A stretch of 28,762 nt of DNA from JBBDWJ01 sp040902925. Its GTDB lineage: Bacteria; Acidobacteriota; Terriglobia; Bryobacterales; UBA6623. Numbering within the stretch: position 1 is the stretch's first letter; the number at the start of each line of letters is the position of its first letter. Shown one piece after another: positions 7,007 to 13,281 of this stretch. The notes beneath the pieces are model-generated. The model was not told where the DNA came from and searched no databases. It saw nothing but the letters and a program-made list of their open reading frames with translations. The position numbers and the translations under genes were made by a program. The stretch is taken from positions 1 to 28,762 of the forward strand of contig JBBDWJ010000169.1 of assembly GCA_040902925.1 (NCBI GenBank), written 5' to 3'.

Positions 7007-7747
7007 ATGCGGAACCTCAAGATCACAGTAGCCTACGACGGCACCGATTTCTGCGGCTGGCAGGTGCAGCCTAATCAAATCACTGTCCAAGGCCTGCTCG
7101 AGGCGGCCCTCGGCGAGATCGAAGGCGCGCCGGTCAGGATCCAGGGCTCGGGACGAACCGATGCGGGCGTACACGCCCTCGGGCAGGTGGCCTCGTTTGC
7201 GCTGAACAATCCCATCCCTCGTGAGAATCTCCGCAAGGCGGTCAATCGCTTGCTGCCCGCCGCCGTGCGCGTGCTGCTTGTCGAAGAAACCGGCGCAGAC
7301 TTTCACGCCCGCCACTCGGCTCGCGCGAAGACCTACGAATACCGCATCTGGCGGGACGAGATCTGCCCGCCGCACCTCAGCCGCTACGTGCACCCTTTTC
7401 CCTACCCGCTCGATGAGCCGCTCATGCAGCAAGCAGCAGCGCGGTTCGAGGGCACGCGCGATTTCCGGTCGCTGGCCGCCAACAACGGCCAACCCTTGGA
7501 ATCGACCGTACGCACCATCTTTTCCTCGACGCTCGAGCGCCGCGGCGAGCAGCTCATCTATCGCGTGCGCGGCAGCGGCTTTCTCTATCACATGGTGCGC
7601 AACACGGTGGGTACTCTGATTGAAGTCGGCCGCGGCAACGTCCGCCCGGAAGATATCGATAGTATCCTCGAAGCTCAGGACCGGTCCGCCGCCGGCCCTA
7701 CCGCCCCGGCCCGCGGCCTGTTTCTGGTCTCGGTCGAATACGATTGA
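7007..7747 (+). CDS. truA: tRNA pseudouridine(38-40) synthase TruA
   Basis: 246 residues from the ATG at 7007, a normal TruA length. The enzyme isomerises uridines 38-40 in the anticodon arm. The catalytic Asp52 sits in the invariant GRTDAGVHA motif (49-57). The N-terminal VAYDGTDFCGWQ, the middle FHARHSARAKTYEY and the late FLYHMVRNTVGTL and GRG segments all match the family. The in-frame ATG at 6968 would add 13 residues that no TruA needs. The gene follows the serine hydrolase by about 180 bases with no clear operon link. Confidence 0.96.
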   Translation: MRNLKITVAYDGTDFCGWQVQPNQITVQGLLEAALGEIEGAPVRIQGSGRTDAGVHALGQVASFALNNPIPRENLRKAVNRLLPAAVRVLLVEETGADFHARHSARAKTYEYRIWRDEICPPHLSRYVHPFPYPLDEPLMQQAAARFEGTRDFRSLAANNGQPLESTVRTIFSSTLERRGEQLIYRVRGSGFLYHMVRNTVGTLIEVGRGNVRPEDIDSILEAQDRSAAGPTAPARGLFLVSVEYD

Positions 7748-7840
7748 CGCCGTACGAAGCTAAAGGCACGACGCCCGGTCCTACCACTGCGCACGCTCCA
7801 GACATAAAGCTTTTGACGTAATGGCATACCACCAAAGAAA

Positions 7841-7901
7841 GACGCCGTGGTACTGCAGAGCTAAGCTGTTTCCGGTACGGATTCACTATGGACGCGGCGT
7901 C
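7841..7901 (+). other. Possible structured RNA leader upstream of the TadZ-like gene
   Basis: GACGCC (7841-7846) pairs with GGCGTC (7896-7901). Inside it GTG (7847-7849) can pair with CAC (7884-7886), and GTAC (7850-7853) with GTAC (7875-7878), around a small AGC-TAA-GCT hairpin. The result is one long interrupted stem about 90 bases before the start codon. A second hairpin, GG-A-AGCG/CGCT-G-CC with an A6 loop, occupies 7941-7960. I could not match it to a known riboswitch. It could be a leader RNA or just chance pairing in GC-rich DNA. Confidence 0.3.
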
Positions 7902-7989
7902 GAAAGCTCGGAGAAGATGAGAACGTAGGGCGGGCTGTGCGGAAGCGAAAAAACGCTGCCGCGTTGCCGTGCCCGGGGCAATTCTTTAC

Positions 7990-9156
7990 ATGGCATCGCG
8001 AACAATTCTCGTATCCGTAAATCACGACGTAGTCTGCCAAATCGCCGACGCCTACGGAGAGAACGAGCGCGATTCGCTGGTTTTTGTGGAAAGCATGTCG
8101 GTCGACAAGGTGTGCCGGCTGATCGATGGCAGTCCGGACGACGTCGCCGCCGTTATCGCGGACCTGAGCGGGGAAGAGGGCGGGCTCGATGTGCTGAAAG
8201 CCCTGCGAGCCCTATACCCGAACCTGGTTCTCGCCGCGGCGCACCCGAAGCCTTCCGCGGATATGATTCTTAGCGCCATGCGCGCCGGCGCCAGTGAGTT
8301 TTTAACGGCGCCGTTCGATATGCGGCCCCTGGCGCGGGAAGCACGCCTGGCGAGGACAACCGCCGGGCGGGCCGCAAAGAACAAAGTCATCGCCTTCATG
8401 CCGGCCCAAAGCGGCAACGGCGCATCAACCGCCGCGTTGCACGCCGCCTGCGCGGCAGCCAAGGAGTTGGGCGGGGAGGATGAGGTCCTGCTCGTGGAGC
8501 TCGATTTCCACTCCAGCGTTTTGCGCGAGCGTCTGAAACTCGACGCCGATCGCGGCATCGGCGAACTTCTCGACCGGACGGATGAGCTCGACGAACTCTG
8601 GCCGCAGGTCGTGCAGTCCTGGAATGGCATCGCGCTGCTGCCCTCGCCGGCTTCCAGCCGCACGGTGGCTTGCAAGAGTCTGCAACGGCTCCCTGACGTG
8701 CTGGAGTATGCCGCCAAACGCTATAACACGGTGGTCCTCGACCTGCCGAGCGCGCTGATGACTTCGACGCGCGAGATTCTCGGGCTTACCGATGAGTTGT
8801 ATCTGATCTGCACGCCCGAGGTCACTTCTCTCCACTTGGCGCGGCGCCGTGCGTCGGAACTGACCGAGCTGGGCATGCCGAAGGACGCCGTGCATATTGT
8901 CGTCAATCGCGTCGGGGGCGGCCAGCTCTTGCAAATGAATGACCTCGCGCAGGTCATCGGATTGCCCATCTATTGCTCGCTCGACAACGATTACCTCGCT
9001 TTGAATGAAGCGTGGGAGCAATCGAAGCTGCTTTCGAGCCATGCGCCGCTAGGACGCCAGCTCTACGAATTGGGAGCCGCCATGGTACGGGCCGAGCAAG
9101 CGGCCGCCAAGCCGCAACGGCGCTCCTGGAAGTCGCTGTTTTCGGTTTTCCAGTAA
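7990..9156 (+). CDS. TadZ/CpaE-like protein: receiver-like domain plus degenerate MinD/ParA ATPase domain
   Basis: 388 residues. Residues 4-125 form a response-regulator receiver-like domain. Asp58 is at the phosphoacceptor position, but the conserved Lys of the KPF motif is replaced (FLTAPF, 104-109), so normal phosphorylation is unlikely. Residues 132-375 are a MinD/ParA fold with a deviant Walker A (QSGNGAST, 140-147). Both the signature and the P-loop lysines are absent. The A' region is LLVELDFHSS (167-176) and the Walker B is VVLDLPSA (248-255). This is the arrangement of TadZ/CpaE proteins, which localise Tad/Flp pilus machines to the pole. No other tad/cpa gene is in the window. ATG 7990 has GGGGC upstream; a GTG at 7969 is the alternative. 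Confidence 0.83.
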   Translation: MASRTILVSVNHDVVCQIADAYGENERDSLVFVESMSVDKVCRLIDGSPDDVAAVIADLSGEEGGLDVLKALRALYPNLVLAAAHPKPSADMILSAMRAGASEFLTAPFDMRPLAREARLARTTAGRAAKNKVIAFMPAQSGNGASTAALHAACAAAKELGGEDEVLLVELDFHSSVLRERLKLDADRGIGELLDRTDELDELWPQVVQSWNGIALLPSPASSRTVACKSLQRLPDVLEYAAKRYNTVVLDLPSALMTSTREILGLTDELYLICTPEVTSLHLARRRASELTELGMPKDAVHIVVNRVGGGQLLQMNDLAQVIGLPIYCSLDNDYLALNEAWEQSKLLSSHAPLGRQLYELGAAMVRAEQAAAKPQRRSWKSLFSVFQ

Positions 9157-9198
9157 GCAAACCTTCCGGCGGAATCGATTCCCCACACCGCAAGCCGG

Positions 9199-9213
9199 GC
9201 CGGAATTTCCGGC
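9199..9213. repeat. Perfect palindrome after the TadZ-like gene
   Basis: GCCGGAA-T-TTCCGGC is a perfect 15-base palindrome 42 bases after the stop. There is no T tract, so it is a weak terminator candidate; it could equally be a protein-binding site. Confidence 0.4.
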
Positions 9214-9243
9214 GAAGACCTCAGCCCATCAACCGGACTTGAT

Positions 9244-9266
9244 GCGTACGGGAGATTGCCGTACGC
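9244..9266 (+). promoter_or_regulatory. Operator-like inverted repeat upstream of the DUF1778 antitoxin
   Basis: GCGTACGG (9244-9251) and CCGTACGC (9259-9266) form a perfect 8-bp inverted repeat with a 7-base spacer, ending 21 bases before the start codon. A weak promoter (TTGATG at 9239-9244, TACGCT at 9262-9267, spacing 17) would be covered by it. DUF1778 ribbon-helix-helix antitoxins are known to repress their own promoters, so this is the expected place for the operator. Confidence 0.6.
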
Positions 9267-9287
9267 TGCGAGTGAGGCAGAACCGCG

Positions 9288-9572
9288 ATGGCCAACGGCG
9301 TTAGTGACAAGACAGAACGTTTGGAGGCCCGAATAGCGCCAGGGCAGAAAATGTTGCTGAAGAAGGCGGCCGGCCTACAGGGCCAATCCCTGACGGATTT
9401 CGTCGTCAAGAACGCGCTGGACGCCGCCAAGAAGATCATCAGGGAACACGAAATCATCGAGCTGTCGACCCTGGATCGAAAGGTCTTTGTCGATGCGCTG
9501 CTAAACCCGCCCGCACCCAGCAGGAATGCCAGGCAGGCGGCCAAACGATATCTGGCGGTAGAGAGTGCCTAA
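9288..9572 (+). CDS. DUF1778 (TacA-type) ribbon-helix-helix antitoxin
   Basis: 94 residues. The N-terminal half (ERLEARIAPGQKMLLKKAA, then GQSLTDFVV) is the ribbon-helix-helix DNA-binding and dimerising part of DUF1778. The C-terminal half (IIELSTLDRKVFVDALLNPP) is the segment that wraps and neutralises the acetyltransferase toxin in TacA-TacT pairs. The ATG at 9288 has GAGG ten bases upstream. A perfect inverted repeat just upstream is a likely autoregulatory operator. Its last codons overlap the GTG of the toxin reading frame, as in intact pairs, but here the toxin is broken. The antitoxin itself looks intact. Confidence 0.9.
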   Translation: MANGVSDKTERLEARIAPGQKMLLKKAAGLQGQSLTDFVVKNALDAAKKIIREHEIIELSTLDRKVFVDALLNPPAPSRNARQAAKRYLAVESA

Positions 9573-9696
9573 AGGGAAGAGCCTCAACCCCCAAAGATTA
9601 CCTCCCCAAAGAATTCATCATCGAGCCTCTCGGTTCAGAGCACGACCGGGCGCTTTTTCGTTCGGCGAAGGCCGTCGGTGGGAGGGCACCCTTTAG
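9565..9696 (+). pseudogene. Remnant of a GNAT acetyltransferase toxin (TacT-like), frameshifted and truncated
   Basis: GTG 9565 overlaps the antitoxin stop and starts PKGKSLNP, the usual N-terminus of these toxins. A five-C run (9588-9592) then shifts the frame. The next frame reads KDYLPKEFIIEPLGSEHDRA, the conserved opening of the toxin. Around 9652 a second shift returns to the first frame, reading AFSFGEG where intact toxins have a similar F-S-C-G segment. The frame ends at TAG 9694. About 30 residues remain of an expected 160-180, so the acetyl-CoA-binding core is gone and no toxin activity is possible. The similarity is from memory of the family; sequencing error could explain the indels but not the missing body. 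Confidence 0.8.
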
Positions 9697-9761
9697 GCAC
9701 ACCGCCAAATTCCCTGTTTTTTGCGCAGCGCCCGTAAGTTATTTATTTTATTGGAGTTGGT

Positions 9762-9838
<77 letters not shown>

Positions 9839-9843
9839 GTCTC

Positions 9844-9873
9844 ATGGTAGCGAACGGCATGGTTGATGGTCAA
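9844..9873 (-). promoter_or_regulatory. Possible promoter of the initiator tRNA gene
   Basis: On the minus strand TTGACC (9868-9873) and TACCAT (9844-9849) are spaced by 18 bases. The -10 ends five bases before the mature tRNA end, which is close and would leave almost no 5' leader. The -35 match is good and the -10 match is mediocre. Confidence 0.35.
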
Positions 9874-9910
9874 ACGCAACAGTGGATTCTGAAGAAACGC
9901 GGCCCGGAAG

Positions 9911-10814
9911 TCATTTGGCGGCGCGCATCCTGGCGACGAGTTGCTGGAGTTCGTTGCGCATCGCCGCCGCCGACTCGGCTTTGTAGCGGCGGCCGTGCCC
10001 GGGCAAAACCCACTCGAACTCGTAGTCCAGAAGCCGTTCCATGGACGCCGTCTGCTGTTTCCAGTCGTACCAGCAGACGCGGGGCGAGGCGTGCAGCCCG
10101 TTCACGTTGGGGGACCACCACAGATGGTCGCCGGTAAACAGAAACTTTCGCCGATATAGAAAGGCTACGCTTCCCCGGGTGTGCCCGGGAACCGGAATCG
10201 CCTGGAAGTCGTCTCCTAGTGACGTGGGGTCCTGGCCTGCCAATTGGGTTTCGACTTCCCGCGTGGCGGCCGAAACGTCGTTCTTGTGCAGAACACGCTC
10301 GCAGTGAAAGATTTCCGCAAAGCGGGCATGGTCGGCGACATCGTCGCGGTGCGTCAGCAGCATGCGGCGGACGCCGCCCAGTTCGGCGATGCGGCGAATC
10401 AGCGGCGCGGCCGCGCGCGGCGAGTCGACCAGCACGTTCCCTTTCGCACGCCGCACCAGATAGCTTGCTCCGCCGAACGAAGCCGTCGAGGTGAAGCCGC
10501 AGTAATAAACCTCGTCCTCGACCGGTTCGGGAAAGCGCGAGGCCGCGCCACGGGCGTTGGCGTGGGTTCGGGTTCCGATCGATGCGGTCGGGCAGGCCAC
10601 CAGCGCCATCAGAGCGCGAATCCGCTGCGCCTCGGAGCGCGGCTGATCGAAAACATAGGACTGCTCGACCTGCGCCGAGCGCGTATTCAAGGCCTGTTCG
10701 ACCCGGTCGAGATTGGCGANNNNNNNNNNGGCACGTATCGCAGTCGATACAGGTATCGTCGACGTAGAACTCGCCATCGACGTTCTGGGCCAGTTTTGCT
10801 TCGAGACGCGCCAT
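9911..10814 (-). CDS. Ferredoxin-like / metallo-beta-lactamase fold fusion protein (interrupted by assembly gap)
   Basis: The N-terminal piece from ATG 10814 carries a 4Fe-4S ferredoxin start with Cys22, Cys25 and Cys28 in TCIDCDTC. The fourth cysteine lies beyond the gap in VACPTASIG. The remainder is a metallo-beta-lactamase fold. Its metal-site motifs are LLTHRDDVADH (H-x-DD-x-x-DH form), VPGHTRGS, LFTGDH and VLPGHG. Such ferredoxin-MBL fusions occur widely in bacteria, where the MBL part is related to glyoxalase II-type hydrolases; the substrate is not known. The halves lie in different frames because of the 10-N filler. A true gap length divisible by three would restore one open frame. 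It diverges from the matrixin-like gene. Confidence 0.85.
10720..10729. other. Assembly gap (10 N)
   Basis: Ten undetermined bases lie within the ferredoxin/MBL gene just after the third cysteine codon of its iron-sulfur motif. A run of exactly ten is typically an arbitrary filler, and the frame disagreement on its two sides shows the length is wrong. Confidence 0.95.
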
Positions 10815-10878
10815 GGCTGTTCCCGGCTGTTCTTAGCTTACCCGGCAGGTCAACCAGCCCTTCGCGCGTCAGCCTTCC

Positions 10879-10944
10879 TCTCATTCGAAACAAGCGCTGG
10901 TCTCATTCGAAACAAGCGCCGACGCCATGCGAACCGAGCGCGGT
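10879..10944. repeat. Three direct repeats with a 22-bp period
   Basis: TCTCATTCGAAACAAGCGC occurs at 10879-10897 and again, identical, at 10901-10919. A degenerate third copy (CATGCGAACCGAGCGC, 13 of 16 matches) starts at 10926 in exact register. A 22-bp period is about two helical turns, so each copy faces the same side of the DNA. The array lies between the divergent ferredoxin/MBL and matrixin-like genes, where a cooperative regulator would bind. Confidence 0.8.
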
Positions 10945-11050
10945 AGGGAACGGCAACCCGGCGGAGATACGAGGTCTGACGAGCAGCGCCGCGCGGGAGC
11001 CGGAACGAAAACCGGAACCGCCGATAATGGAAAGCAGACACGAGATATTC

Positions 11051-13117
11051 ATGCCTATCCGACTTCTTGCCCTAGCCCTGATTTTCCTGTTTGCCCGGGC
11101 CGCGCCGCTCCCGGCGTACATCCAGAATCGGCGTCTTTCGGGCGCGCCGATGTCGCAAGCCGACTTCACCGCCATCCCGTACTCGGTGGACTCGCGCACC
11201 GCCGCCGGGATGCGCAACAGCCTCGGCCAGTTCACGATCACTGCCGGAAGCGATCCGCTGCTAGCCGTGCAGGACGCCCTTGACTCGTGGACGAACATCT
11301 CCTCATCCGCGGTGCGCTTCGCTCCCTTTCAGACCAGTACCGGCATCGAGCCGCGCAACGACGGGGTGAATCTGATTACTTTCGCCGATACGCCCTCGAC
11401 GCGGTCGCTGGTTGGAGACGCGGTGGCCGTCACGTTTCTGTTCTCGCGGTTGAACGGCGCGCTTACCGACACCGATATCGTTTTCAACCCCAGGCTGCGT
11501 TTCTCGACCGAGCCCGACCCGACTACGTTCGATATCCAGGGAACTCTGGCGCACGAGCTGGGGCACGCCATCGGTCTCTACCATACAGCCGTGGTCGGAG
11601 CGACCATGTATGCATCCACGACCCGCGGCACGAGCCGCATCGCCCGCCTCACCAGCGACGACATCGCTTTCGCCCGCGATATCTATCCGGCTACGCAGGA
11701 ACCGGCGTCGGGGGGGCAAATCGAAGGACGTGTCAGCTACTCTTTCGGAGTTGGGGTCGAAGGGGCGCATGTCGTCGCGGTCGACCCGGCGCAGAACATT
11801 TTGGTGGCCGCGATTTCGCGTTCCGACGGCTCTTATCGCATCGGAGGAGTGCCGCCGGGCCGCTACTGGCTCTACTGCGAACCGCTTGATGGCCCGGCCG
11901 ACGAGGCTCAACTCGGATCCATGCCCTTGAACCTGGACATTTTCCCTACTAACTTCCACGGTGGCCTGGGGGCTCCGCTGCAACTCGAAGTGACACCGGG
12001 AGCGGCTTTGGCCGCGGACCTGGTTGTCGCCAATGCCAGCCCGACGCTCAATCTGGAGGGCAGCGCCGCAGCCCCCGCGGGCGTCTCCAATCCTGATGGC
12101 CTGCTCGCCGAGATGCAGCCGGGCGGACTCTTCGATGTCGAGGTGTACGGCGCAGGGCTCGACAGCGCCGAAATCCATGAGTCGTCGATCTCGTTTCTCG
12201 GCGCGGGAATCAACCTCGTCGAGGGATCCCTCAAACGCGGCACAGCCCGTTTCACCGACGGCTCGAGCTTTCCGCTGCTGAGCTTTCGAGTCGAAGTGCC
12301 GTCGGACACGCCGGCTGGACTGGTCACCGTACTTATAGCGACGTCGTCGGAAGTTGCGGCCTTGACCGGGGGCATCGCCATTGTCGATCCCCTGCCCGCG
12401 CCGCTGTTCAGCTCCAATAGCGTGACGAATGCGGCGAGTTTCCTTCCCGGGCCGGTGACGCCGGGCGGGATCGTGTCGATCTTCGGCTTGAATCTTGGGC
12501 CTGAGCAAGGCGTATCCGGCGGACTCGATGAGTTCGGGCGAGTCGTGACCATGCTAGGCGACGTGACGGTGACCTTCAACGGCCTGCCCGCGCCGTTGTT
12601 CTTCGTCGGCAGCGGTCAGATCAACGTTCAGGTTCCTGTCGAGTTGGCCGGCGCTGTGAACGCGCTGGTGCTGGTGCTGGTGCAACGCGGACAGTCGGCA
12701 AGCGTGCCGATTTCGGTGGCGGCCGCCGCTGCTGGCCCCGGTTTGTTCACACTCGGCGCAGGCCCGGCGCTTGTCGCGCTGAATCAAGACGGCACGGTGA
12801 ATGGCGTATCGAACGGCGCGGCACGCGGCTCGATCATCACCTTGTTTGGAACCGGGCAAGGGCTCGCCAGCCCGCCGCTCGCCACCGGGCAGCCGGCCGG
12901 CGCGCAACCGCTCAGCGAGGTTGTTGCTCCGGTGACGGTGATGATCGGCGGCCAGATCGCGGAAGTAAAGTTCGCGGGGATGGCGCCGGGCTTCGCCGGG
13001 TTGTTGCAGATCAATGCCGTCATCCCGGCTGGGGCTAGCGGCGGCCAGAATACACCGGTTGAGGTGATTATTGGTGGTGTGGCGACCGGGCAGAACGGGA
13101 CGATTGCGGTGCAGTAG
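11051..13117 (+). CDS. Secreted matrixin-like metalloprotease with C-terminal TIGR03437 domain
   Basis: 688 residues. The signal peptide is RLLALALIFLFARAAPLPA. The catalytic domain (about 30-215) has the zinc motif H168-E-L-G-H172-A-I-G-L-Y-H178 and a Met-turn (ATMYA, Met186), as in matrixin/metzincin proteases. Residues 221-281 resemble a carboxypeptidase regulatory-like beta domain (GGQIEGRV ... GSYRIGGVPPGRYWL). Residues 452-688 are the TIGR03437 domain, starting SNSVTNAASF and GGIVSIFGLNLG. The protein is probably exported to the periplasm, surface or medium. The open frame extends far upstream through the neighbouring gene and the gap, which is an artefact. ATG 11027 is an alternative start adding eight residues. 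The protease substrate is unknown. Confidence 0.87.
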   Translation: MPIRLLALALIFLFARAAPLPAYIQNRRLSGAPMSQADFTAIPYSVDSRTAAGMRNSLGQFTITAGSDPLLAVQDALDSWTNISSSAVRFAPFQTSTGIEPRNDGVNLITFADTPSTRSLVGDAVAVTFLFSRLNGALTDTDIVFNPRLRFSTEPDPTTFDIQGTLAHELGHAIGLYHTAVVGATMYASTTRGTSRIARLTSDDIAFARDIYPATQEPASGGQIEGRVSYSFGVGVEGAHVVAVDPAQNILVAAISRSDGSYRIGGVPPGRYWLYCEPLDGPADEAQLGSMPLNLDIFPTNFHGGLGAPLQLEVTPGAALAADLVVANASPTLNLEGSAAAPAGVSNPDGLLAEMQPGGLFDVEVYGAGLDSAEIHESSISFLGAGINLVEGSLKRGTARFTDGSSFPLLSFRVEVPSDTPAGLVTVLIATSSEVAALTGGIAIVDPLPAPLFSSNSVTNAASFLPGPVTPGGIVSIFGLNLGPEQGVSGGLDEFGRVVTMLGDVTVTFNGLPAPLFFVGSGQINVQVPVELAGAVNALVLVLVQRGQSASVPISVAAAAAGPGLFTLGAGPALVALNQDGTVNGVSNGAARGSIITLFGTGQGLASPPLATGQPAGAQPLSEVVAPVTVMIGGQIAEVKFAGMAPGFAGLLQINAVIPAGASGGQNTPVEVIIGGVATGQNGTIAVQ

Positions 13118-13198
13118 ATCATGACCGCGGTGATGAAGCCGCGTACGGCAGCCTGTAGTCCGGGTTGTTTGTGGGATGCGACCAGGGCCGTTCTGTCG

Positions 13199-13281
13199 CC
13201 CTTCCAGGGCTCGCCTCTCGGTTTGGATTTTTTCCACGGCTGAAGCCGTGGGCTATCAGTTGGGGTCGCCCCTCCCGGGGC
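13199..13281. repeat. Palindromic interspersed repeat (three hairpins)
   Basis: Three hairpins follow closely: GCCCT-TCC-AGGGC (13199-13211), CCACGGCT-GA-AGCCGTGG (13234-13251) and GCCCC-TCCC-GGGGC (about 13267-13280). The last runs into the 3' end of the membrane glycosyltransferase gene, covering its stop at 13256-13258. Repeats of this style, with CGGCT-AGCCG cores, are common between genes in Acidobacteriota from my recollection. A related palindrome lies at 28718-28735. It sits at the end of the minus-strand glycan locus and may serve as its transcript end, but it has no T tract on that side. Confidence 0.6.

Noticed and set aside
7748..7989. c-di-GMP (GEMM) riboswitch upstream of the TadZ-like gene
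   Set aside because: The invariant GGGCAAACC-type and GGGACGCAAAGCC-type segments are absent, so I only record an unassigned structured leader.
10244..11050. Matrixin gene starting at 10244 as one 957-residue frame
   Set aside because: The upstream third is antisense to the ferredoxin/MBL gene and crosses the N gap; a clear signal peptide starts at 11051.
13226..13251. Rho-independent terminator at the T6/hairpin near the end of the glycan locus
   Set aside because: The T run precedes the hairpin on the plus strand and becomes an A run after it on the minus strand, so it does not follow the stem in either transcript.
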